A stretch of DNA of 27,599 nucleotides from the NCBI GenBank assembly GCA_944326495.1, contig CALVEE010000200.1, forward strand, positions 1-27,599, given 5' to 3'. Shown piece after piece: positions 7,926-14,992 of this stretch (its first letter is position 1; every line of letters begins with the position of its first letter). The DNA is from Candidatus Gastranaerophilales bacterium (GTDB taxonomy: Bacteria > Cyanobacteriota > Vampirovibrionia > Gastranaerophilales > Gastranaerophilaceae). The notes under the pieces are model-generated. The model did not search any database. It was not told the DNA's origin and saw only the letters and a list, made by a program, of their open reading frames with translations. The position numbers and the translations under genes were made by a program.

Positions 7926-8405
7926 CCAGTCATAAAGATTTCTGATTTCTGCATAATTGAAATCTTTAAGAATGCAAGGAGTGTCGAGGTTTTCGTTTAT
8001 CGGATTTATATTAATTTCCCCGTTAGTATAAACCGCGGAATAGTTTTTGTTTTCATTTACGCAATACGGAACTTTAACGGTTTTTTCCCTGCATAAATAT
8101 GCAAGCCCGTGAACCCTGCATATTATCGGACGATAGGGGTAAATAGAACATTTTCGGTTAACAAGAAACGGGCAGACTCCGCCCCGGGTCATTTTCTTAA
8201 TATTTTCCTGCACGGTTTTTTTCATTTGATTATCAAGCGCAATGTATCCCTTAATTACATATTGAAGCTCCACATCAGACATTGGATAATCTCCTTTTTC
8301 ACAGCAGGAAGAACAGCCGATTTTACAGCAGATAAAATCTTTGTATTCTTCAAAATACCCCTTAAGCTTTAAATCAAGCTCCTGCAAGAATTTCTCGTAA
8401 TCCAA
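7887..8405 (-). CDS. YkgJ-family cysteine-cluster protein (putative Zn/Fe-binding)
   Basis: 172 residues with the family's two Cys groups: CKIGCSSCC near residues 27-35 and CPFL...CSIYPYRPIICR near residues 78-96. The family is predicted to chelate zinc or iron or carry an Fe-S cluster; its role is not settled. The start appears to be TTG at 8405, three bases after the stop of the HTH gene, with a purine-rich GGGGGAAAAG stretch overlapping that gene's end; no ATG is available before the first Cys motif. It is last in the smpB operon. Its 3' 39 bases are antisense to the end of the glutamate synthase operon, so the two transcripts overlap. Confidence 0.8.
   Translation of the reverse strand: MDYEKFLQELDLKLKGYFEEYKDFICCKIGCSSCCEKGDYPMSDVELQYVIKGYIALDNQMKKTVQENIKKMTRGGVCPFLVNRKCSIYPYRPIICRVHGLAYLCREKTVKVPYCVNENKNYSAVYTNGEININPINENLDTPCILKDFNYAEIRNLYDWLNHSPGLSRTDG
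7933..7968. terminator. Stem-loop just past the glutamate synthase operon, inside the opposing gene
   Basis: TAAAGATTTC (7933-7942) pairs perfectly with GAAATCTTTA (7959-7968), a 10-bp stem with a 16-base loop, seven bases after the operon's stop codon. There is no T run after it on either strand, so it may only weakly terminate or protect the 3' end. It lies in coding sequence of the convergent gene. Confidence 0.35.
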
Positions 8406-8408
8406 GGA

Positions 8409-9053
8409 TTATCTTTTCCCCCAGATTTTTGCCCAAAAACTTTTAGAAGGATGGCTTTCAAGCTGTTCAATTCTTTGGGTTAATTCTTTATTATGTTCAA
8501 GAAGCTCCTTAACCTGTTTTGCAAGAATTTCATTATCCCGTTTATAACCGCCTGCTTCCACGAGCCTGTTTACCATATCAGAATTCTTAATATCATCGCT
8601 GATTTTTTTAGCAACCGCTTCTGCAAGCATCTGGAGTGTTTGAGATGAAACATCGAGAGTAAAACTCTTGCCCTGAGGTATAACTTCAGGCTGTGTTTCC
8701 TCTTTTACTGCAACTTCTGTAGATGTTTCTGCCTCTTGAGAGTCATTATTATTATTCAAAAGCTCGCTTACCATAATCGGCTGTACCGGCTGCGACGGTT
8801 CTTCATACTTTTCAACTTTTGCCTCCATCCTGCCGAGCTTTGTAATAATCTGTTCGTCGCTGTAGCCTTGAGCTTTTAGAGAAATTCCTTTCTTAATCTT
8901 TTCGAGAGCTAAATCGTCATAAAACTCAAGCCCGTCCTCATCCTCATAAATTGATTCAATCTTCCAGTCCTCTAAAAACAAATCAAGCGAATGCCTGTCA
9001 ATATAATAGTTTTCTGTATTCAAACTTTTTAAAATCATTTCCCTGTTAAACAT
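8409..9053 (-). CDS. MerR-like helix-turn-helix protein with C-terminal coiled coil
   Basis: 214 residues. The N-terminal ~75 residues look like a MerR-type winged helix (YYIDRHSLDLFLEDW, then a YDDLALEKIKKGISLKAQGYSDEQI helix pattern). A low-complexity acidic/Gln linker (about 85-125) follows, then a region with heptad character (VKELLEHNKELTQRIEQLES) that should form a coiled coil, and a basic Trp-containing tail (FWAKIWGKR). This domain order resembles DNA-binding or DNA-anchoring proteins rather than a ligand-sensing MerR. The ATG at 9053 is chosen over TTG 9089 because AGAGGA lies seven bases upstream of it. It lies between smpB and the cysteine-cluster gene in one operon. DNA binding is likely; targets are unknown. 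Confidence 0.7.
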   Translation of the reverse strand: MFNREMILKSLNTENYYIDRHSLDLFLEDWKIESIYEDEDGLEFYDDLALEKIKKGISLKAQGYSDEQIITKLGRMEAKVEKYEEPSQPVQPIMVSELLNNNNDSQEAETSTEVAVKEETQPEVIPQGKSFTLDVSSQTLQMLAEAVAKKISDDIKNSDMVNRLVEAGGYKRDNEILAKQVKELLEHNKELTQRIEQLESHPSKSFWAKIWGKR

Positions 9054-9091
9054 CCGCCTATCCTCTTTTTCTATACTCCTAAATACCAATC

Positions 9092-9538
9092 TTAGCGTTT
9101 CATTAAGCGTGCCATATCCCGTTCCTGTGTCTTTTTCGTGATAGCTTCGCGTTTGTCATATATTTTTTTACCCTTTGCTAACCCCAGCTCTATTTTAGCA
9201 AAACCATGAGATAAAAACAATTCTAAAGGAATAATTGTTACACCATCTTTTTTTACTTTATCAAGCATTTTTAAAATCTCACGTTTTTGCAGGAGCAATT
9301 TCCTCACCCTGTCAGGTTTGTGATTAAATCTATTTCCCTGCTCATACGGAGAGATATGCATTCCGTATAAAAATACTTCACCGTCTTCAATTTTTGCAAA
9401 CGAGTCTTTAAGATTAACTGTTCCTTTGCGGATAGATTTAATTTCATTTCCTGTAAGAACAATTCCGGCAACAAATTTATCAAAAATCAAAAAATCATGA
9501 AATGCTTTTCTGTTTGTAGATACGACTTTTTTATCCAT
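9092..9538 (-). CDS. smpB: SsrA (tmRNA)-binding protein SmpB
   Basis: Binds tmRNA and delivers it to stalled ribosomes in trans-translation. The 148-residue protein matches the family throughout: NRKAFHDFLIFDKFVAGIVLTG, NEIKSIRKG, AKIEDGEVFLYGMHISPYEQGN, and the basic C-terminal tail KGKKIYDKREAITKK...ERDMARLMKR that enters the mRNA channel. No ssrA gene was found in this window. The start at 9538 has no Shine-Dalgarno, but a perfect TATAAT lies six bases upstream of the ATG. First gene of an operon with the HTH/coiled-coil and YkgJ-type proteins. Confidence 0.96.
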   Translation of the reverse strand: MDKKVVSTNRKAFHDFLIFDKFVAGIVLTGNEIKSIRKGTVNLKDSFAKIEDGEVFLYGMHISPYEQGNRFNHKPDRVRKLLLQKREILKMLDKVKKDGVTIIPLELFLSHGFAKIELGLAKGKKIYDKREAITKKTQERDMARLMKR

Positions 9539-9544
9539 AGATGT

Positions 9545-9550
9545 ATTATA
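9545..9550 (-). promoter_or_regulatory. -10 element of smpB, predicting a leaderless mRNA
   Basis: TATAAT on the minus strand ends six bases before the smpB ATG, so the expected start of transcription coincides with the A of the start codon. No good -35 is visible at 16-18 bases. Confidence 0.5.
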
Positions 9551-9586
9551 GAAGAAAATAAAAAGTTTGTATAGTTATTTTCCTAC

Positions 9587-10825
9587 CTAAATCAGGATTT
9601 GCGTGCCGAGCATAATTCTATGAGAGTCTTTTGCAGCGTCATTCTGGCAGAATACATAATTCAGGATAAGCCTTAAGCCCTGCCCTTTGATAAAATAGTT
9701 TAAACCAACAGAATATTCCCTCTGATTATTATGTGCAATTTCTCTGTTCGGGTCAAATTCATCATACCTTGCAAGGATTTGGAGTTTCTTTGTGAGCATA
9801 TAACCTAATGTTGCATAAAAACCGCTTGCATGGGTATCAACAGAATAACCGGCAGGGCCGTTGTATCCGTTAGCCTGTGCCCATTCAAAATTAGCCATAA
9901 AACGTTTGTAATCATATTGTATATGGGCGCCTACGACGCAGAAGTTATTATTTCTGTGTCCGGCATCCATGCTTCCGCCGATAAGCAGTTTACCATATTT
10001 TCCGTCGGTTTTGCCAAGCGGCTTCAAGTCAACTCTGCCAATGAATTCAGCTCCGGGGAAAAATTCCTGAAAATAAGTATCAGACGAATAAACACCGAAA
10101 TCATAGTCAACAAGACTGTAATCCCCGCTAATCCTTGCGCCGAGCTTACGAACAGTTCCGAAGTTTCTTGAAATCTGTGAGCGCGCTAAAAACGGCAGTA
10201 CAAACGGGCCGTAAGCTCCTTCCATACCGACCGGGGGACGGGTGTGCCCAACCATAATTCTGTGATGCGGAATTTTGTTTGTTGCAATATACATATCTGC
10301 AAACAAGTTTTGTATAACATTTCTCTCTGAATACGGTGAAATATTAATCATTACGCGGAAATCACCGTTATTATTCTTTAAAAATCCGTCATAGCCGACA
10401 TTGATTGTATTAATGTCATAATGGTTTGTTGTGTGTTCAGAGCCCATCGAGCCTTCTGTAAACTGCAAGCCGATATCACCGTTATAGCCTGCCCAGAGCT
10501 GTGTTCTGTCCCAGATAGAATTCTCATCAAATTTGTGGGTTAATACATCTTTTAAAAGATAAGTCGGGGCGTCATATTTATCAACCTCAAGATGATAAAC
10601 ATCCTGAAGCTTTTCTTTTAAAGTTTTTTCTTGCGGAACCTCATTTGAAGATACCGATACAGCCTGCGGAGTATTGTCTGCAAGCTTTAGCTCATATTCA
10701 TCATCAAGAATATCTTCCAAAACAATTTCTGCAAAATCATCATCTTTTTTTTGCTGATTTTGAGCAGCCCGAACCGGAGTAATTAATATTAGTGCTAATA
10801 TTGCCAGTAAAATCTTTTTTTTCAT
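9587..10825 (-). CDS. Outer-membrane porin, phosphate-selective porin (OprO/OprP)-like
   Basis: 412 residues. An N-terminal signal peptide (MKKK, a hydrophobic core, cleavage after PVRA about residue 20) leads into an acidic spacer, then from about residue 110 alternating β-strand patterns to the end. Stretches such as MVGHTRPPVGMEGAYG, SRNFGTVRKLGARISG, GRVDLKPLG and KLQILARYDEFDPN resemble Porin_O_P-type barrels, where such strands line the channel. The protein should be a β-barrel importing anions or small solutes; the substrate cannot be read from sequence. The start at 10825 has no Shine-Dalgarno, but a TAGAAT lies six bases upstream. The FNT-channel terminator lies just upstream, so it is transcribed separately. 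Confidence 0.8.
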   Translation of the reverse strand: MKKKILLAILALILITPVRAAQNQQKKDDDFAEIVLEDILDDEYELKLADNTPQAVSVSSNEVPQEKTLKEKLQDVYHLEVDKYDAPTYLLKDVLTHKFDENSIWDRTQLWAGYNGDIGLQFTEGSMGSEHTTNHYDINTINVGYDGFLKNNNGDFRVMINISPYSERNVIQNLFADMYIATNKIPHHRIMVGHTRPPVGMEGAYGPFVLPFLARSQISRNFGTVRKLGARISGDYSLVDYDFGVYSSDTYFQEFFPGAEFIGRVDLKPLGKTDGKYGKLLIGGSMDAGHRNNNFCVVGAHIQYDYKRFMANFEWAQANGYNGPAGYSVDTHASGFYATLGYMLTKKLQILARYDEFDPNREIAHNNQREYSVGLNYFIKGQGLRLILNYVFCQNDAAKDSHRIMLGTQILI

Positions 10826-10847
10826 AACTACATTCTATATATCTTAA

Positions 10848-10888
10848 AAAGAAAAGACCAATCTTCCAGAAAGACCGGCCTTTTCTTT
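10848..10888 (-). terminator. Intrinsic terminator of the FNT channel gene
   Basis: AAAGAAAAG (10848-10856) pairs with CTTTTCTTT (10880-10888). Inside, after one mismatch, CC pairs with GG, and TCTT pairs with AAGA as a short hairpin. On the minus strand the stem runs into a T-rich tract, 12 bases after the FNT stop and before the porin start. Confidence 0.6.
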
Positions 10889-10899
10889 ATTATTAATAA

Positions 10900-11769
10900 T
10901 TAATTCTGCTGTCTGTGTTCTTCTCTTAAATATGCTGTCCAGAATAACAGAACAACAAATACAAAAGCTCCAACGATGTTACCTAAAGTTACCGGTATTA
11001 AGTTGTGAACAAAGAAACCTTTCCAGGTTAAAGTTGCTAACTGATCCGGAGTCATACCGGAAGCTGCAACAATTGATGGAAAATGTTTCATTAAAATACC
11101 GTTAGGTATAAAGAACATATTTGCGACACTGTGTTCATAGCCTGATGCAACGAATGTCATAATCGGGAAGAATATTGCAAATATTTTACCAATTACACGC
11201 TTAGAAGTTGAAGCCATAAAGATAGCCAAACAAACCAGCCAGTTACAAAGAATGCCTCTAAAGAAAGCTTCTCCGAAACTTAGATTAATTTTAGAAAACG
11301 CTGTCTGCATAGCAGTAACACCAACCGCGTCACCGCCGTTGTGCCCCATTCCTGCACCGTAGATTAAGCCTGCAAGCAAAATTGAACCTAAAAAGTTTGC
11401 AATATAAACAACAGTCCAGCTTCTTAGAAGTTTCCACAAGCTTATTTTCTTTTCTAATACTGCAAAAGTCATCATAACGTTACCGGTAAACAGTTCAGCA
11501 CCGGTTAATGTAACTAACATCAAGCCTGTTGCAAATGTCATAGCGCCGATAAGCTTTGTAAATCCCCAGCCCATATTTGAATCACCGGTCATAACTGTTA
11601 AAGATACCTGCGCGCCAAATGCGATAAATGCACCTGCTGCTATTGCTAAAGTAAACATTTTTGTTTTACTATAGTCAGCCTTGCCTGTCATAACCTTATC
11701 ACTTATTTCGTGAACAGTATCACTTGGCGTAAGACTGTCAATTGTAGAAATTACTTTTTCTTCTTCCAT
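10900..11769 (-). CDS. Formate/nitrite-type (FNT family) channel
   Basis: Inner-membrane pentameric channel for small monovalent anions such as formate or nitrite. The 289-residue protein has six hydrophobic segments and the FNT signatures: an early TLAIAAGAFIAFGA segment, GAELFTGNVMM, NWLVCLAIFMA, and GYEHSVANMFFIPNGI. The start is placed at ATG 11769 because AGGAG lies eight bases upstream; the frame continues open to TTG 11841, but that extension is not FNT-like. The gene has its own promoter and a long leader. Which anion it carries cannot be told, although formate is common in fermenting gut bacteria (inference). Confidence 0.92.
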   Translation of the reverse strand: MEEEKVISTIDSLTPSDTVHEISDKVMTGKADYSKTKMFTLAIAAGAFIAFGAQVSLTVMTGDSNMGWGFTKLIGAMTFATGLMLVTLTGAELFTGNVMMTFAVLEKKISLWKLLRSWTVVYIANFLGSILLAGLIYGAGMGHNGGDAVGVTAMQTAFSKINLSFGEAFFRGILCNWLVCLAIFMASTSKRVIGKIFAIFFPIMTFVASGYEHSVANMFFIPNGILMKHFPSIVAASGMTPDQLATLTWKGFFVHNLIPVTLGNIVGAFVFVVLLFWTAYLREEHRQQN

Positions 11770-11945
11770 TTTCCTTTCTCCTGTGAAATTATTTTTATTT
11801 TCGGGCAATAAAAGCCAAACATTGAATTTCAACGAACTCAAAATTCATGCCGGCTAAATGCTTTTACTATTTATATTTAAAATCTTTTAATGTTCTTATT
11901 TTTTAGACATTCAACTTCTTAAAAAAAGAAGTTTTGTTTAAGTCC
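11770..11945 (-). promoter_or_regulatory. Long structured 5' leader of the FNT channel mRNA
   Basis: From the predicted start of transcription (about 11945) to the ATG is about 175 bases, unusually long in this compact window. It contains an 8-bp hairpin (11913-11920 with 11926-11933, loop of five A). Nearer the gene, AGCC/GGCT flanks an inner GAATTT/AAATTC pair. No known riboswitch class was recognised. Confidence 0.4.
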
Positions 11946-11951
11946 TTATTG

Positions 11952-11980
11952 ATAATATCACCTGAAAAAAATGATTGCAA
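11952..11980 (-). promoter_or_regulatory. Promoter of the FNT channel gene
   Basis: On the minus strand TTGCAA (11980-11975), 17 bases, TATTAT (11957-11952). The -10 is embedded in a perfect dyad TGATA-A-TATCA (11950-11960), a possible operator; it is similar to but does not match an FNR box. Confidence 0.6.
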
Positions 11981-12008
11981 GAGGTAAACTTATTACTTTA
12001 AACCAAAC

Positions 12009-12542
12009 TTAAATATAATTGTATTTTGTAGAAATATACATACTAATCATAACCATACCGGCTATTAAAAAATTAATCCCCGCAAGAACACCTATAACCC
12101 ATAACGCACTGGATGGAAGTGCTGTCAGAATTATTAATCCTAAAATAAACTGCATAATCCCTACTAAAATCCCTGCCCACCAAAAATAAAGAATTTTTCT
12201 GGTCTGGATTGCAAACGCTGTTGAAGAGATGCTTTCCAAAATGAAATATATACCAATAATGCTTGTAATAAGTATTAAACTGAATACCGGAGCCAGAAAC
12301 AGAAAAATACCAGTTACAACGAGCAGAATTCCTATAAGCATATTCAAGATAAAATGTCTTGAATAATTACGGGTTATAAACGCATTAATAGTTTTGTATC
12401 CGCCATATATAATAAACGACAGACAAAGCAAAAGACCGAATGTGATAGTTGTAAGCTTTGGTAATATCAGCATTAGAATTCCAAGAACTGCAAGTAATAT
12501 TCCTTCAACAAGTACAAAACTCAAAAATTTTTTCTCTGTCAT
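12009..12542 (-). CDS. HdeD-family (DUF308) membrane protein
   Basis: 177 residues with six hydrophobic segments in three loosely repeated pairs, each with a Gly-rich helix (GILLAVLGILMLILP, IGILLVVTGIFLFLAP, GIMQFILGLIIL), as in HdeD-type acid-stress membrane proteins. Family members are implicated in acid resistance in E. coli, but the mechanism is unknown. The ATG at 12542 is chosen because AAAGGAG lies seven bases upstream; the 25 residues that could precede it are charged and have no ribosome binding site. It lies just upstream of the FNT channel but has a separate promoter from it. An anion channel next to an acid-stress protein is suggestive only. Confidence 0.75.
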   Translation of the reverse strand: MTEKKFLSFVLVEGILLAVLGILMLILPKLTTITFGLLLCLSFIIYGGYKTINAFITRNYSRHFILNMLIGILLVVTGIFLFLAPVFSLILITSIIGIYFILESISSTAFAIQTRKILYFWWAGILVGIMQFILGLIILTALPSSALWVIGVLAGINFLIAGMVMISMYISTKYNYI

Positions 12543-12669
12543 AAAATTTCTCCTTTGATAATAGAATACTGTTTTAACTTTTTTTTTACACCGCCAACCG
12601 GAGAATAAATATTGCAAAAGATTAGTTATTATTGTAAACTTATATTACGAAATAATTCAGAATAGAAAA

Positions 12670-13434
12670 ATGATATTAATTAAAACCCCGAAAAAAGAGA
12701 AGAGAGTAAAATTAAAAGGTGCTGTTCAAATAAACAGCAACAGCTATTTTGTATGCACAGACAGCGAAGGGAAAACTTTTCTTAATACCGGCAGGGATGA
12801 AAAACTTCAAAAATATCTTTTAAAAAATATGCTTGCCTTAAACCCTGAAATAAAAGCTTTACTAAAAAAATACAATATAAAACCCGAAATACATACTAAA
12901 ACACTAAAAGAATTATCAGACGGACATATGAATGAAACCTGTAAGGTTGCTATAGGAGTTTATTCGGTTTTATCGGAGAATTTACGTAAAGAAATTGACA
13001 AATTTGCTCTAAAAGAAGCTTCAATGCTTCATGATTTAGGCAAAGTGCTAATTCCGGCTAAAATTCTTAATAAACCGGCTAAATTAAATATAAAAGAGCG
13101 TGAAATAATGAATATCCATTCAGTCTTAGGATATGAACTGTTAAAAACTCAAAACATTTCACCTCAAACACTTGAGCTTGTAAAATACCATCACCAGAAC
13201 CTTAAACATTCCGGCTATCCTGCTCTTGAAAATGAACAGATAAAATTTTCTATTGGCATCCAAATTGTTTCTATTTCCGACAAATACAGTGCTTTAAGAG
13301 AAGCAAGGGTTTACAGAAAGCGCTTAAGCCGGCTTGATGCCTTGCTTATTTTATATAAAGAAGTAAGAGAAGGCAAAATTTTACCAGAGGTCTATAACGC
13401 TCTGGTAAAATATGCTCAAATGTTTGATAAATAG
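12670..13434 (+). CDS. HD-GYP-like phosphohydrolase, degenerate
   Basis: 254 residues. After an N-terminal ~75-residue region of unclear fold comes an HD domain with HDLGK (HD at 121-122, Lys 125), His150, and HHQ at 174-176 followed by SGYP (181-184), as in the HD-GYP class of c-di-GMP phosphodiesterases. Two usual residues are changed: HHE is HHQ here and the second Asp of the DxFDA motif is Ser (DKYSA at 204-208). It may therefore be inactive or altered and act as a sensor. A PilZ protein elsewhere in the window suggests c-di-GMP signalling exists in the organism. The ATG lacks a clear ribosome binding site. The minus-strand terminator of the next gene lies within its last codons. Confidence 0.75.
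   Translation: MILIKTPKKEKRVKLKGAVQINSNSYFVCTDSEGKTFLNTGRDEKLQKYLLKNMLALNPEIKALLKKYNIKPEIHTKTLKELSDGHMNETCKVAIGVYSVLSENLRKEIDKFALKEASMLHDLGKVLIPAKILNKPAKLNIKEREIMNIHSVLGYELLKTQNISPQTLELVKYHHQNLKHSGYPALENEQIKFSIGIQIVSISDKYSALREARVYRKRLSRLDALLILYKEVREGKILPEVYNALVKYAQMFDK
13378..13411 (-). terminator. Intrinsic terminator for the convergent repeat-protein gene, inside the HD-GYP coding sequence
   Basis: ATTTTACCAGAG (13378-13389) and CTCTGGTAAAAT (13400-13411) form a perfect 12-bp stem with a 10-base loop. Read on the minus strand it is followed by TTTTG, 30 bases after the stop of the minus-strand gene ending at 13441. On the plus strand no T tract follows, and it codes for residues near KILPEVYNALVKY. 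Confidence 0.7.
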
Positions 13435-13440
13435 GAAAAC

Positions 13441-14649
13441 CTACCAGTTATAAGCATCCTCAAGCATTCCGTTATCATTAAAATGCAATGAGCTGTATTT
13501 AACTTCTTCCCCTTTTTCATCTAATTCAGTTAAGCTGAATGATTGCGGCCTCATATCTTTGTTGAACCATACTTCTTTAACATTGTCATTCGATTTTAAT
13601 TCAACACATCCGTCACCGTCTTCATAATATTGGGTAGTTTTTGTCCTGCCTTCGCCAAAATCTTCAACAATTTTCTGGCTGTTTCTATCTTCAAAAGTTA
13701 TTTCTTTATTTTCGGTTTTAACTTTTTTCAAACTTCCGTCCGGATTGAAAAACGCTGTTGTTTCGCCGTCATTTATTACGTTCTTTTCAATCGCGCCGTT
13801 TGAATAATAGCTCTTTTCGCCATTATGACCTTTCAAATCAATTTGAGGAATGTATTTTTCAGCCGGAGAAAGTTCTTTATCTTCAAACTTTTCATGTCCG
13901 AGCGCATTCGGCATAGTTATTGTTTTTGTCCGGCTGGCTGAAACCAAACTGCCATTATAAAAAGAAGCTCTTGTGCATACAGACTTCATAGGAGTCAAAT
14001 CTTTATGCTCATAAAACTCAAGCGGGCGTTTGTCTTTATCCAAAGTTACCCCTAAGTAATATTTATCGCTGTCATAATCTATGCGGTATTGACGGTCCTG
14101 GTTATCTTTTGAAACGGTCACTTCACCATCTTTGCTGCTTTTAGATAAAGATGAATACTCGTCTTTTCCATCCTGCCAGTTTGTTGTATGAATTAGTTTG
14201 CCGTCTTTTGAAGAATATTCTCCAATCCAGCTGCGGCCTGTATATTTTCCGTCTTCTATATCATTTTCTTGTACTTTAATAATGTTTCCGCTGTTTTTAT
14301 CAATAACTTTTACAGTAGAGATAAGATTTTCGTCATTCTCATCCGGGATATAAACAGTTCTTGTTTTATCATCTTCCTTAACGATTGAATTTAATTTACC
14401 TTCTGAATTATATATTCTTTCGCCTTCTATTTCTTCTTCCGGCTTATAAATCAAATCTAAAGGCTGTATTTCGTCTAATTTTTCAGCTTTATCAATTAAA
14501 TTTAAATTATAAGAAGCTAAAGCCTGAATTCCATCAAGGCTCACCGGCTCTTTATTTTCCGGAATACTTTTTTCAACCGGTGCTTCTTCTGATTTAAAAG
14601 CCGGCCTTGAGACAAAATTTAATGTACTTAATCCATTTACCCTAATCAT
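13441..14649 (-). CDS. YD/MORN-like repeat protein with N-terminal FK motif, unknown function
   Basis: 402 residues, strongly charged, no hydrophobic signal peptide. At least six imperfect β-hairpin units share the pattern aromatic-aromatic-x-(Asn/Asp/Ser)-Gly-x-Leu followed by charged strands (IYNSEGKLNSIV, YYSNGAIEKNVI, FFNPDGSLKKVK, LHFNDNGMLEDAY), resembling MORN_2 (YwqK) or YD repeats. The N-terminus reads LNFVSRPAFKSEE, with Phe18-Lys19 followed by Ser, similar to the FK motif of two other large proteins in this window. The start at 14649 is supported by a GGAG nine bases upstream. Such repeats often mediate binding to surfaces, glycans or membranes; no specific function can be assigned. 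Confidence 0.7.
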   Translation of the reverse strand: MIRVNGLSTLNFVSRPAFKSEEAPVEKSIPENKEPVSLDGIQALASYNLNLIDKAEKLDEIQPLDLIYKPEEEIEGERIYNSEGKLNSIVKEDDKTRTVYIPDENDENLISTVKVIDKNSGNIIKVQENDIEDGKYTGRSWIGEYSSKDGKLIHTTNWQDGKDEYSSLSKSSKDGEVTVSKDNQDRQYRIDYDSDKYYLGVTLDKDKRPLEFYEHKDLTPMKSVCTRASFYNGSLVSASRTKTITMPNALGHEKFEDKELSPAEKYIPQIDLKGHNGEKSYYSNGAIEKNVINDGETTAFFNPDGSLKKVKTENKEITFEDRNSQKIVEDFGEGRTKTTQYYEDGDGCVELKSNDNVKEVWFNKDMRPQSFSLTELDEKGEEVKYSSLHFNDNGMLEDAYNW

Positions 14650-14684
14650 ATTTCTTTCTCCGTAATAAAATACTACACATTTAT

Positions 14685-14715
14685 ATTAAATCAAAAATAA
14701 AAATAAATTTGTCAA
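14685..14715 (-). promoter_or_regulatory. Promoter of the YD/MORN-like repeat-protein gene
   Basis: Perfect TTGACA on the minus strand (14715-14710), 19 bases, TTTAAT (14690-14685). Spacing is slightly long; a TAATAT two bases further on is an alternative -10. Confidence 0.5.
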
Positions 14716-14744
14716 ATTATAAAGAAATGTTAAGCCAGCTTATC

Positions 14745-14773
14745 TTGACTAATTATTCTATCCGGCGTAGAGT
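14745..14773 (+). promoter_or_regulatory. Promoter of the 65-residue protein gene
   Basis: TTGACT (14745-14750), 17 bases, TAGAGT (14768-14773), followed eight bases later by AGGAGG (14781-14786) and ATG at 14795. Confidence 0.55.
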
Positions 14774-14794
14774 GAAGTTAAGGAGGAAAATATT

Positions 14795-14992
14795 ATGTAT
14801 CAGGTCTATATTGATAAACCGTCATATTTTGAACCGGATATGGCAGGAGAATTTAAAGATTTAGAAAGCGCTGAAGCGTTTGCTAAGAATGAAAAAGCTT
14901 CTGACAGCGATGTCTCTTATGAAATCAAAGAAACAAACGGTTGTTTTAACAGCTACGGTGAGCTTATTGCAACTGTTGTAAGGCGCGGTTAA
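14795..14992 (+). CDS. Small acidic protein, unknown function
   Basis: 65 residues (opens MYQVYIDKPSYF), with a mixed β-α-β pattern: two short strands flank an Ala/Glu-rich helix (DLESAEAFAKNEK), and the C-terminus ends in a strand (GELIATVVRRG). There is no membrane segment and a single Cys. The layout recalls small ferredoxin-like or SPOR-like folds, but this is only a resemblance. The gene is real: a perfect AGGAGG sits eight bases before the ATG and a promoter precedes it. Its TAA stop shares the palindrome TTAA with the stop of the convergent MATE gene. Function not recognised. Confidence 0.7.
   Translation: MYQVYIDKPSYFEPDMAGEFKDLESAEAFAKNEKASDSDVSYEIKETNGCFNSYGELIATVVRRG

Noticed and set aside
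11945..11965. FNR-type anaerobic regulator box upstream of the FNT channel
   Set aside because: The dyad TGATA-A-TATCA lacks the TTGAT-N4-ATCAA spacing and half-site sequence.
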